This document shows, piece after piece, positions 24,665-34,892 of a stretch of 64,000 bases of DNA (positions are counted from its first letter, which is position 1; every line of letters starts with the position of its first letter). Below the pieces are notes generated by a model, which was given only the letters and a program-made list of their open reading frames with translations, was not told where the DNA came from and did no database searches. The stretch is from Breviolum minutum Mf 1.05b.01 (lineage: Eukaryota; Sar; Dinophyceae; Suessiales; Symbiodiniaceae): positions 1 to 64,000 of the forward strand of contig DF240202.1 of assembly GCA_000507305.1 (NCBI GenBank). The letters run 5' to 3'. The translations under genes and the position numbers were made by a program.

Positions 24665-25505
24665 TGGCAGAGGGGATGGGAGACGTAGGCGTCGGAGGAG
24701 TAGGACACGGAAGAGGTGAGAGGGATAGGTGGTGTCTGGTCTAAAAGGGATGGTAGTGAAAATTTTGCTGGTATATGGGCCGGACTGCGATTGGAGCATG
24801 GCCTGGCTGGCTGGGGAGGCTTGCAGTTAGTTCTGTGCAAACGGCTTGGTGTGATGCTAACGCTGCCGGGCGTTGCCATCCTCGTCCGAGTTGTGTTGGG
24901 GGCCCGCTGCCTTGAACAAGGTCTGCCCAGGAGGGTGCGAAGCCGTGGCGTTGGAGTTGGTCCATAGCTTGGTTGAGGGGTTGGAGTGGCGGGCGTTTCG
25001 GCTTGGAGTTGCTGGAGAAGTGTTGTTGCTTGTTGGGGCGCTTGCCGGGACGAGGCGAGTCCAAGGCCTCCTAGGTGGAGGTGCAGGTGCGCTAGAGCCA
25101 CAATCGGTATGTTGGCAGGGTGAGGAAAGGCGGTGAGGCACGATAGGACGGCGAGGTCGTGGTCTTGGGCGTACTGCTTGGTGGGGGTTGGTGGCAACAT
25201 GCGGAGCAAGTAGTTGCAACGTGGGTTGGCACAGTAGAAGTGCACGAGCCAAGATGCTTGGAGGTCGTCCCGGGAAAGGATGTCGTCCAAAAGAGTTTGG
25301 TGGCTGGCCCGAGGTGGTGTTGTTGGCCCAGGAGGGCTCCGAGCCGAAGAGGGGTTAGGCGGGACGCCCGCAAGGTTCCAGACTCGGGCTTTGCCATTGT
25401 TGAGTTGGATACGAACGTTGTAGGGGTGGTGTGCCAGGAGATCCTCACGCGGGAACAAATCATCGAAGCAAACATCCATGTTTCCAGCGGATGCTGCATC
25501 ACACC
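24665..25505 (-). mobile_element. LINE-B fragment, copy A (C-terminal part of a reverse-transcriptase protein)
   Basis: The minus-strand translation contains RVWNLAGVPPNPSSARS, ASHQTLLDDILSRDDLQASW and PRCNYLLRMLPPTPTKQYAQ, then HDLAVLSCLTAF. Together these match the second copy at 30947-32078 almost line by line. This reads as the conserved region downstream of the reverse transcriptase in a dinoflagellate non-LTR element. Relative to copy B it lacks about 40 residues after GVPP and a block around APAYWASWAD (TGG/TAG in copy B), so it is an internally deleted relic. A long minus ORF (24316-25959) runs through it but is not an intact gene. No poly(A) tail or target duplication was found. Confidence 0.6.
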
Positions 25506-25849
25506 TCACCAGTCTTTTTTTTTCACCAAAAACAGTATCGCAAAGCATGTAACGAGACAACCTCAAACATCCGAAGTGACGCGCTGTTGCATGATGTCCT
25601 TTCTGAAGGTGAAGCATTTGATGTCGATGCATTGCGTTTTCTACTAGCTGGTCGCATGCGTTAGGGATCATTTCACCATGACAATGGGACTGGCATTTGG
25701 CCCTGTTAGCCGGTGGATTCCACAACAACCGTAACCATTCCAATTTGCTAACATGCTGGAACAATGTATGCAGGAAATCTTCGCATGCCAATGGCTCAAC
25801 TTTGTTTGACGGAAGCACTTTGGAGTATAGCTGAATTAGTGAGTGAAAG

Positions 25850-27466
25850 TGAGTGAAACCTGTATGCCCGAAGGCAACCCATGAAAGGCACAGGTGAAAA
25901 AGAGGTGCCTGCACACAAAAGAAGTATATGCCTCTCAAATGTCGACCTTCAGGACCCACTGCAAAAACGAATACAGTCCGGCATCAATGTCTCCCAATTT
26001 CTACCATCTCGTGCGGCCAGCTCCCATTCCCCCAGGCGTTTATAGCGGCAGAACGTTCTCAGCATGTTGTCCCATTGTTGGCGTGGGCGACCGACACGAC
26101 GTGGCCCAACAGGTTTCCAATGCAGTAGGCGAGGTAACCATCTGTCACAAGGTAAATTCACCGCATAATGAGCAAGTTTCCAATGTTGTTCTAAACATGT
26201 GTGTGACCAAGGTTTCAAGCCAGCTTGGCCCACAAAAATTGAAACTCGCACGTTCCAGTCGTGCACGATTTCGTGCCAAGGACGTGACCAATCCAATCCA
26301 TGCCAGCAGGAGGACCAACCACGCGACGGAGCAGTTTACGGTGTGCAACATCAAGTGCGGCCAACTCTTGTTTGAAGATTTTCCGGTAGCCCGCTGCGAA
26401 GCATGCCACTGGGGTCACCACTACATGGAAAAAACTAAGGCGATCTTTGACAGAAACCTGGTGGTTCGTAAGAATCGAGTGATTTGCATGGAAAGCCCGT
26501 GCAGATGGTGCTGTAGGTCAGCGCTCGGATTTCCGCCCGGAGCTGCTTGAAGCATGAATCCAAGCCATTTGTGAGCACATCGGCTATCCAGTACTTCCAC
26601 CGTTACCCCACCACTTGTCTGCAAGGAACTTCCGGGCTGGGTTTGTGTAGTCAAAATTTTCNAACTTTTCCAACAGTCGTATGGTGTCATCCCGACTTTT
26701 TGCAAATACCAAAAAGTCATCCGCAAACCTTAGGTCCAGAAGGGCCTTCATGCCATCATGCAAGTTCAAACCATACGTTTTTTACTTTCGCACGCCATGA
26801 GGACATTGCAAATTCCAAGACTGCACAGAACAACCTGGGACTGAACACACGCCCTTGTCTCACACCTGCACGGATGCCAAAATCACGACTATCAACAAGA
26901 TCTTCCCGTACCTTCCCGGATTGACCATAATAAATGCATTGTAAAATCCAAACCAAATGTTGTGACACACCGTGCTGCATCAAAGCTGCCCATAAAGCTT
27001 CCCAGTTTACTTTATTGAATGCCTTCGAAAGATCCAAGCTAATGATCCACAACGGGATGTTTGCCGCCAATGTTTTCTGCAAACACAAATTTGCAGTCAA
27101 CAAGTGTTCTTCAATTCTCCTTTGTTTTCGAAAACCGTGTTGCCCTTCTGGTTGTGAATTTTCTAAGGTATTTTCCATCCGACCCAACATGAGGTAGGCA
27201 AAAATTTTGCACAGCAAACGCAAGCTAGCAATGGGGCGAAAATCTGAGGCAAATTTCGCACATCTAGATTTTGGAAGCATCTTGAAAATTGTTGTTTGCC
27301 ATGATGTAGGGATTTGACCGGTACTGAGGGCATGACGAAATACATCCAGCAAAGCTTCCAAATAACCTTCCGGCGCATATTTCAACAATTCGGCAACCAG
27401 CCCTAAATCATCCCCTGTTTGTTTGTTCTTCGCTCGTGTGATTGCAGCCCTCAGTATGGCTGAATT
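25850..27466 (-). mobile_element. LINE copy C, degenerate reverse transcriptase
   Basis: Minus-strand blocks in order: NSAILRAAITRAKNKQTGDD (5' edge, about 27465), GLVAELLKYAPEG, SWQTTIFKMLPK, DFRPIASLRLL, QHGFRKQRRIEEHLL, IISLDLSKAFNKVNW, GVRQGRVFSPRLF, LLDLRFADDFLVF (catalytic FADD, about 26715-26725), KWLGFML, VTPVACFAAGYRK and RRVGRPRQQWDNMLRTF. Successive blocks fall in different frames, so frameshifts have accumulated. There is an ambiguous base (n) at 26662. The endonuclease half is absent, so it is 5' truncated. The 3' end, GGGTTGCCTTCGGGCAT, resembles that of copy E. It is the same family as D and E but diverged. Confidence 0.75.
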
Positions 27467-27940
27467 AAAAAGGGCAATTGCGCGAGTGAAGGCAAAGAAA
27501 GCTCTGATGATGCACTGTTACACTTCTTTCGGACGGTGCTGTTGATTGGAGAGGTGCCGCAAACATGGAAACGAAGTACATCATTCAACATGTTGCCAAA
27601 AACAAGGAGAGCAAGATCAACATCGGACTTTCGTCCAATTGCCAGACGGTTTTACAGCTATACAAAACATTTTGCATATTTGGTGCTGGGTGGAATGGAG
27701 CCACCTTTGGGCGGGGACAACCAGAACAACAGCATGGATTCCGAGGCTATAAACGCATCGAAGAAGACCTGCTTACAACAATCTTTGTGCTTGACAAAAC
27801 CCTTCCACTTAGTGTGCCAGTGTGGATTGTGAGTTTGGATTTGTCGCTGTCATTTGTCAAGGTCAAATGAGAAAGCTTAAGGAAAGCCCGCAGCAAACAT
27901 GGAGTGCATCATAATATTTTCTTGGTTTTGCGATGTACTG
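27452..27940 (+). mobile_element. LINE copy D, piece 1 (reverse transcriptase start)
   Basis: Plus-strand blocks MAELKRAIARVKAKKA, VPQTWKRSTSFNMLPKTRRA, SDFRPIA, QHGFRGYKRIEEDLL and WIVSLDLS, then HGVHHN, match the reverse transcriptase of copies C and E with frameshifts. The frame is cut at 27940, where copy E begins. The reading resumes at 30853, showing that D was whole when E inserted. Confidence 0.7.
27926..27940 (+). repeat. 15-bp target-site duplication, left copy
   Basis: TTTTGCGATGTACTG, identical to 30853-30867. It flanks LINE copy E and lies inside the reverse transcriptase of LINE copy D. Confidence 0.85.
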
Positions 27941-27944
27941 ACCA

Positions 27945-30780
27945 TTGCATGTTGTGACCAAAAATTTGCAAAGCATCAGAAGCGAAGATCGGTTGGCCGA
28001 TTTCTGCTGTGAGTTGGACAATGCATCTTTTGATTTTATGTTATTAACTGAAACTTGGCGCTCGGAAAAAGAAGAAAGTTTTGTGACCTCCAATTTGCAC
28101 CGTGCATATTTATCTGGTGGAGAAGAGCGCCGGGGTGTTGGTATTGTTGTTTCTGGCCGCTTGATGCCGCAACTGAGAAAAATATCCTTTCATGCTTATT
28201 CACCTCGGATCTGTGCACTTCATTGCTGGCATGCGGGAAGGGAATTCAGGATTTTTGCTTGTTATTTTCCTACTGCTTGGGACCCTGATGATGCTGTAGA
28301 CGAGGTCTACGAACTTTTGTCCACCTTGATCGACAATTGCACTCGGAATGGATGCGTGCCCGTGGTGGGGGGCGACTTCAATGCTCAAATTGGTGCTTTG
28401 CAACCCTCTGATGATGCTGCGTGTGTTGGGGCCTGCGGGCATGGATGTCGATCTGCAAAAAGGAGAAAGGTTTGTCCATTGGGTGCTGATGCACGGCCTT
28501 GTTGTCTTGAACCGACAATTGGACGAAAATTTGGCGCACGACAATTGGACGTGCAAAAGGGCATTGGATGGAGCACTTGTTCAAATAGATTTTGTGTTGT
28601 CAGATTCCAGGATGTTTGTTGACAATGTTTGGAACGATGATATGGTGGCTGTGGGAGTGGATCATCGATGTGTACATTGCGTTTTGAGGTTCCCAGGTCG
28701 GCATGTGAGAAGGGAGGCCCGTAACAAATCATTGAAGTCGTGGGTGCCGTTTTTAGATGCAGCTGGTGAACCATCATTATACCGGAATGTTTTGGATACT
28801 CAATTGGCATTGGTGGACAACCCTTCTTGTGGTGAAATTGAGAACGCTTTGCTTGTTGCTGGGAACTTGGGTGGGAAGCCCAGTCGTCGGCGCATCAAGT
28901 TCAAGCCGTCTTGTCATCTACAGTCACTTCGGCAGCAAAGGCGGCAAACACAACTCCATGAAGAACGCAAAATTTTGACCTTTCAAATTCAGAAACTGCA
29001 TCGGTCGGAGGTCCGGAGATGGAAAACACAGGTTTGTTCAAATTTATTACGTTCGACCACCAACTGGGCAGCATTGAAGCGGGTGTCACAGCAAGGACGT
29101 GCACAGACAAAAGGTGCGGATGTTGCTGTGGATGATTTTGCCGAAAACCTTGAAACATTGTTTCACGGAGATGCGGACCAACCAGTCCGCCCACACACGC
29201 CCACAGAACTGCCATGGTCGACCTTGGAGCTTCGAGCAGCCTTGCAGAAATTACGACGGAACAAATCGCCTGATGAACACGGCTTGGTGGCCGAACTTTT
29301 GAAGTACAGCACAACGGACTGTCACACTGTTTTGCTTGCAGCATTCAATGCGATATTGGAGACTGGCGTTGTCCCCGGGACATGGCAAAAAACTATTTTC
29401 ACCATGCTACCAAAATTCAAACGTGCTTTGCAACCCACAGATTTCCGGCCTGTTGCTTCTTTGCGGCTGCTTTACAAGACATTTGCTTATATGATCCTTG
29501 GACGGATTGAAAAACAACTTGACAAAGCACAACCTGAGGAACAACACGGTTTCCGTGCAAAGTACCGCATTGAAGAACATTTGCTAACTGCCAATTTGGT
29601 GATTGACAAAACGGTAGCCATGGGCAAACCGGTGTGGATCGTGAGTTTGGATTTATCGAAGGCTTTCGACCGCGTGCATTGGGGATCTTTGTGGCAAGCA
29701 CTCCGCCAACACGAGGTCTCAGACCACATGGTTTGGATTCTCCAATGCCTTTATCACGATCAAGTTGGTACAGTGCGGGGTTCTTCTGGTACAAGTCGTC
29801 CTTTTGACATTCGGCAGGGTGTGCGACAAGGGTGCCTATTGAGCCCACGTCTTTTTGCTTGTGTGTTGCAATGGGCTCTGCGCTCATGGCGTGCGAGAGT
29901 GGAGCATTGTGGATTAGATTTCGAGGATGGCATGGCACCACTTTTGGATTTACGTTTTGCGGACGATTTACTCCTTTTTGCAGCTTCAAAGGAAGAATTG
30001 ATTTTTATGTTGGAGGAACTTATTGGCGCGTTGCAGGAAGTTGGCTTGGTCTTAAATGCATCGAAAACTTTTGTTTTGACGACTGAGGCACAACCACCCA
30101 CAACCTTACTCTTGCAGAATGGGGCCGAAGTGTCGGTGTTACCGCGTGATTGTGGCCACAAATGGTTGGGATGTTTTCTGACAACAAAAAATGTACAAGG
30201 ACCGACCTTGGATGTGGAACATCATTTGCAAAGTGCTGCTCGGGCATGGTTCGTGCACAAGTGGATGTTGTGCGACAAGAACATTCCGCTGGGTTTACGA
30301 CTGAAATTTTTCAATGCTGTTATCACTCCAGTCGCCTGTTTTGCAGCCGGTCACCGAACACTATACCCAAGGGACGTGCGAAGGTACGACATTGAAATGC
30401 GAAAAATGCTGCGTCGCATGATCCCTCCGCCTGTGGGAATTGATTGGTCGGCGCCTTGGCATGAGATTCTGCACTTTTGGCACGCACGCATAGACACTGC
30501 GGTACATTAGTTTGCATTTTTGCCATGGTCAGCGGTGGTCACAACTAAATATTGGAAATTTGCTGCATACATCAAAACGTTGCCTCCGCAAAGATGGTTG
30601 CGACGCTGTTTGGACTGGACGCCACCCAACAACAGGCGATGTGGCCGACCTCCTTTCGCTTGGGATGAGAAGGTACGTGCTTTCTTCCGCTGGAAACAAC
30701 TTGGTGATTGGAGGGAAACATCGACTGAAACCTGGCATCGTTTCGAATCAGAGTTCGTGGCCTTCATTACGGGCAGGTAG
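27945..30780 (+). pseudogene. Endonuclease-reverse transcriptase ORF of LINE E, one frameshift and one stop
   Basis: 27945 to about 28456: exonuclease-endonuclease-phosphatase fold with MLLTETWR and VVGGDFNAQIG. The frame changes by one base in an A5 run at 28457-28461. From there KGERFVHW, MHGLVVLN and a degenerate GVDHR finish the endonuclease. The reverse transcriptase follows: NKSPDEHGLVAELLKY, FTMLPKFKRA, DFRPVASLRLLYKTFA, QHGFRAKYRIEEHLL, IVSLDLSKAFDRVHW, GVRQGCLLSPRLF, catalytic FADD at 29956-29967, and GHKWLG. A single TAG at 30508-30510 interrupts the C-terminal part, which continues in the same frame to 30780 (RCGRPPFAWDEKVRAFFRW). Catalytic residues of the transcriptase are present. 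It would make copies of itself by target-primed reverse transcription if intact; as it stands the protein is broken twice. Confidence 0.82.
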
Positions 30781-30807
30781 TGTTTCTTTTTGTATAAAGT
30801 TGCTTGC

Positions 30808-30822
30808 GCCCTAACACAGGGC
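30808..30822 (+). other. Stem-loop in the LINE E 3' end
   Basis: GCCCT, loop AACAC, AGGGC: a perfect 5-bp stem just after the ORF. The same stem with loop AAAC occurs at the end of copy D (33447-33460). It is probably the RNA feature recognised by the element's own reverse transcriptase, an inference from other stringent LINEs. Confidence 0.5.
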
Positions 30823-30852
30823 TGCCATCTGGGCATGCAAGCTGACCTGACC

Positions 30853-30867
30853 TTTTGCGATGTACTG
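30853..30867 (+). repeat. 15-bp target-site duplication, right copy
   Basis: TTTTGCGATGTACTG, identical to 27926-27940. Host element D resumes from here (THYGQTRQIED, equivalent to YYGQSGKVRED in copy C). Confidence 0.85.
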
Positions 30868-30946
30868 TACGCATTATGGCCAGACAAGGCAGATTGAAGA
30901 CATGAAGACCATAGTACTGATGGAGATTAGCTTTGGATTTGTATTT
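30853..30946 (+). mobile_element. LINE copy D, piece 2
   Basis: A short plus-strand continuation of the D reverse transcriptase between the insertions of E (left) and LINE-B copy B (right). It reads THYGQTRQIEDMKT and stops at TTTGTATTT, which is repeated at 32079-32087. Confidence 0.6.
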
Positions 30947-32087
30947 TTTTTTTTCCCTCCCGCACCGTTTTTCCGCAGAAGGTCTCAAGTGGATGACTGT
31001 TTTACTGGGCAGTCTCCAGGCAATGAAGGGATCCCCCGTCCCCGTAAAACCACGGCCTGGGCGCATGCTGCGCGATGGTCGCCTAGTGGGTCTAGAGGGC
31101 GACGGCACCGACAGATGCGGGCTGACAGAGGCAATGGGAGACGTAGGCGTCGGAGGAGTAGGACACGGAAGAGGTGAGAGGGATAGGTGGTGTCTAATCC
31201 AAACGGGATGGTCGTGAAAGTTCTGCTCGCATATGGGCCGGACTGTGATTGGTCGAGGCTTGCAGTTAGTTCTGTGCGGAAGGCCTGGTGTGATGCTAAA
31301 GCTGCTGGGCGTTGCCATCCTCGTCCGAGGAGCCGATGTTCGGAATCCAGTTGTGTTGGAGGTGCGCTGCCTTGAACCAGGTCTGCCCAGGAGGGGGGTT
31401 CGAAGCCGTGGCGTTGGAGTTGGTCCATACCTTGGGTGAGGGCTTGGATGGATGGGGTGGCGGGCATTTCGGCTTGGTTGTTGGAGAAGTGTTGTTGCTT
31501 GTTAGGGCGCTTGCCGGTACAGAATGGGCACTGTGTCGGCCCACGAAGCCTAATATGCCGGGGCTGCAGTGATGGTGGCAGAGGTGAACCCAAGGCCTCG
31601 TAGGTGGAGGGGCAGGTGTGCTAGAGCCACTGTGGTGGCCGGCAGGTTGGCTGCGTCGAGAAGGGTGGTGAGGCACGATAGGACGGCGAGGTCGTGGTCT
31701 TGGGCGTACTGTCTGGTGATGGTTGGTGGCAACATGCGGAGCAAGTAGTTGCACCGTGGGCTGGCGCAGTAGAGGAGCAAGATTCAAGATGCTTGGAGGT
31801 CGTCCAGGGAAGGGATGTCGTCCAAAAGAGCTTGGTGGCTGGCCCTGGTTTGGCTTAGGTGGTGTCGTTGGTATTCTGGTGTGCCAAGGGCGGCTCCGAG
31901 GACAGTGAGCCCTCGCTGCTCGGGAGGGAGTGCCGGGTTTCCGACCCAAACGTCTGCTCCAAGAGGTTCCAAGTTGGGCGGCGGGACGCCCGCAAGGTTC
32001 CAGACTCGGGTTTTGCCACTGTTGAGTTGGATGTGCGCGTGGATGGAGAGGTGGTGTGCCAGGAGATCGTACACAGGTTTTGTATTT
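30938..32087 (-). mobile_element. LINE-B fragment, copy B, with poly(A) tail and 9-bp target duplication
   Basis: Minus-strand element occupying about 30947-32078. TTTGTATTT at 30938-30946 and 32079-32087 is the probable target-site duplication. The T-run 30944-30954 is the poly(A) tail in reverse. The translation includes IQLNSGKTRVWNLAGVPPPN, PLGADVWVGNPALPPEQRG, SHQALLDDIPSLDDLQASW, ASPRCNYLLRMLPPTITRQ and AHLPLHLRGLGF, then APAY-stop-ASWADTVPIL with a stop where a Trp is expected. Only the C-terminal part of the element is present (5' truncated). It is inserted antisense into LINE copy D. Confidence 0.7.
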
Positions 32088-33480
32088 AGTGGTCGGTTGA
32101 TTTCGTGTGCGTTGCAAGTGGCGCTTGGGTGCTGGGCGTCGGAAGTCTGGCAAATGCTGCTATGGATTTTTAGGATGACATACGCACACGGCATACGCAC
32201 ACTCTTGGATGTGAGATTCGCCGACGATATCGTTTTTTCGCGAAAGCGTTTGAAAAAACATTTTTTTTGTGGACGAACTGGTGATGTGTTTGGCCGAAGT
32301 GGGGCTGCACTTGAACGTCGGAAAAACAAAATTCTTGACAACTCAGCCACAAAATCCGAACGACATGCCTTCGAAATGGGCAGGCAATTCAAGTCCTACA
32401 CCGTGGCTCTACACATAAATGGTTGGGATGCATGCTGTGCACAGCGAATACTGGCAATCACACCTCCGATGTGGCACATCACTTGCAGGCTGCTTCGCAA
32501 GCGTTTTATGCACACAGACCTGTTTTGGTCAACAGGAATGTTACAACGGAATGTTACAACGCGAGACCGTTTCAAATATTTGACGCCATCTTCGCCGGTC
32601 GCTGGGTTCCATTGTTAGGCCCCTGTGTGACGTGGATTGGACGTTGCCGTGCCATGACTTCCTTTATCATTGGAACGAAGGAAACATTTAATTTCATTTA
32701 ATTTCCAATACGTCCCGGTTTGAGGGGAGAAAAAAAAAAATTGCCGTGTGTCCTGGGCAATACTAGCAATTTGCTAACAATGCCCTGCTTGCGTTTCGGA
32801 CAACAGTTCTCCGGGCACAAGAATGGAAACCGGCAGGACACTTCTTTTTGGATGAGTCAATTCTTATTGCATTAGAAACGTATTGGAGTGTCAGCTGCGG
32901 TCTGTTTTGGAGGTGGTCACCGTACCCTGTACAATACACAACTTTATGCACTTGACGTCCTTTTTCGGAAACTTTGTCGGTCCACTGGAACGATCGGGCC
33001 CGAACCTTCGCACAAACAACCATCTGTCCGATACCGATCCTTGGGAAGGAGACCCCGCACCTGGGACCATCAACTCCAAGTTTTTTGTCGATACAAAGGT
33101 TTGGGACCATGGGTGGGGGAAGCGAAATGCCACCACCACTGGACTGCATTCAAAACCAATGTACATATGTAGTCCAGTTTTTCTGTTCACCACCAGGTGA
33201 ACACTGGGTACGTCGAATGCTGCACTGGCAACCTATTGGAAGAAAACGCGTGGGACGCCTAGCAATGAACTCGACAAGCTAATTTGAGCAGTTTTCTCGA
33301 ATAAAAAAGCTGGGATGATTGGAAGAACGTGGCTATGGATGCGGGCCAATGGATGATGGAGATGGATGAGTTCGTGGAATTCTGTACTAAATAGCCGAGT
33401 TGTTTCACAGATTGTTCAGAATTTCGAACATTTGGCACCGGTTTGCGCCCTAAACAGGGCTGCCTAGGGAAACACAGAGA
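32079..33480 (+). mobile_element. LINE copy D, piece 3 (reverse transcriptase end and 3' tail)
   Basis: It resumes as GFVFSGRLISCALQVALGCW, then LLDVRFADDIVFS (FADD about 32214-32228), blocks near 32400-32530, GGGHRTLY, ALDVLFRKLC, RRPRTWDHQLQVFCRYKG and HWVRRMLHWQPIGRKRVGRL. Blocks fall in several frames with stops, so it is an old copy. It ends with TTGCGCCCTAAACAGGGCTGCC, the stem-loop shared with copy E. Confidence 0.7.
33447..33460 (+). other. Stem-loop in the LINE D 3' end
   Basis: GCCCT, loop AAAC, AGGGC. The stem is identical to that of copy E, while the loop and flanks differ. Confidence 0.45.
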
Positions 33481-33654
33481 CAGAGCATCTCATCGGACCG
33501 CATTTCTCATGACAATTTCCCACTTGCCTGAGAGGTTTTTGACCTGCAGAACATTTCCAGTTTAGTGTCCAAATTTTGTTGCGGCCGTCCAGGAGGAGGA
33601 TATGTTGCAAGTAACAAAGGGCTGGACCACTAATTGGCTCCAGAAGGGATCATT

Positions 33655-33745
33655 CTCCTGTGGTTTTCTCTCCGCAGGTTTTTCTCCGCAGGCTTTTCAG
33701 TAGCAGGGATTGTTGTACTGGTCAATCTCCAAGCATTGGGCACGA
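33655..33745 (-). mobile_element. LINE-B-like 3' tail, diverged
   Basis: TTCTCTCCGCAGG, a TTTTTCTCCGCAGGC repeat, then CTGGTCAATCTCCAAGCATTGG resembles the T-run, CCGCAGAAGG and CTGGGCAGTCTCCAGGCAATG at the end of LINE-B copy B and the 19.4 kb fragment. Only the terminal 80-90 bases are recognisable. Confidence 0.35.
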
Positions 33746-33759
33746 TGGTGCCGATTTCT

Positions 33760-34880
33760 ACCGGCGGCCCACGGAGTCCAAGCCGGTCTCCTGAGGGCCT
33801 GAGGGGGGCAGGGAGTCTGCTGCAGCGGACGGCTGAGGGATCTCGCTGATGGGAGGGGTGTTGCCTTCAGTGTTGCGGCAACGACATCAATAATTAATTT
33901 ATTTCGAAGCCTCGCATCGGGGACACATGGGCGAGGCACGCAAACGCTCCGCATTTGGGGATTGGACATCATCGTGTTCATGATATCAATACTGTCTCTT
34001 TGTATCTCTTTTTCACATACGATCTTGTGACCGCCACGGTCCCCCGCTGCTGGCTCAAATGGATGTTGGCGGCGATTTTGGCAAAGAAGAATACGGAAAG
34101 GTAACTAGCCGAGGGATGGTAAGCCTTTGATATCCTTTCAAGATTGCGACGACGCTGCGCACCTAATCCGGAAGCGTTCTCTGCAGAGTTTCATTCGGCA
34201 GTGTCGAAAAAAACGAATTTAGATGAATTTAGTATAATATGGGTGCCCGTCTCCGATTCTAAGGACGATTTATCGATTTTCGCAAGATTTTCCCATGAAA
34301 TAGACCTGTATGTACCTGCTACTCAGCTACTCGTGTTTCAAGTCTTTGACAACATGACCCGAAAATTGCGGGTCAAAAAATTTGGAAGGAACGACTGGGA
34401 AAAAAACGAAAAAAACGCGCATTCACACACATGATATTTATATGCCTACATTCCACACGAGCCCATGATGGGCAAAATCTATGTACACAGCGGTTCCAAC
34501 ATGTGTCATTGCACATTTCGGTAAGGGTCACCGTCAACTTCGCTGCAAAGTAAAAAAATATATGAATGTGCGGGTCATTGCCATCAATCAAATTAAATAT
34601 TTTTTGTGCTGTCTCCATACCCGCGTACCCCGTGCCCGGATGCCTTGCTAACGCGAGAATGCACAAAGTTAGCTGTCCCACATTTGTCGTGCATGGACCC
34701 ACACATCGAAATCGACCAGGATGCCAAAATGTATCACGTCGGATGTCGCGAATGTACACGGGTGTTGGCCCATGTTGGCCCATGACACGCCACGTGCCAC
34801 TATTGCTCGACCCTAGCCGCATCCCAGATGCGACGCTGGGGTGGTCGGTCTGCCGGATCCAATTTTCCGCGCTCAATTCT
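33760..34880. other. Stretch without a recognised gene
   Basis: A 178-codon minus ORF (34373-34909) and shorter plus ORFs are open but show no known motif, and their composition does not settle the strand. The base content resembles the preceding retroelement block. Confidence 0.3.
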
Positions 34881-34892
34881 TTGGAATGGATA

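Larger units (their letters stand above)
27941..30852 (+). mobile_element. LINE copy E: 2.9 kb non-LTR retrotransposon, 5' truncated
   Basis: It is flanked by a perfect 15-bp duplication (27926-27940 and 30853-30867). It begins right at the N-terminus of an apurinic-type endonuclease domain (VVTKNLQSIRSEDRLADF), so the leader and any ORF1 are missing. It then carries the reverse transcriptase and a C-terminal region, and ends in a short stem-loop and a CTGACCTGACC tail without poly(A). It is inserted in the same orientation as its host element D. Reading frames are almost intact (one frameshift, one stop), so this is the youngest element in the block. Confidence 0.85.

Noticed and set aside
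24316-25959. A 547-codon minus-strand ORF as an intact gene
   Set aside because: The frame passes through a LINE-B relic with internal deletions and unrelated flanking sequence. Its ends have no protein-like composition.
26662-26662. The ambiguous base n as a biological feature
   Set aside because: It is a sequencing or assembly ambiguity inside LINE copy C.
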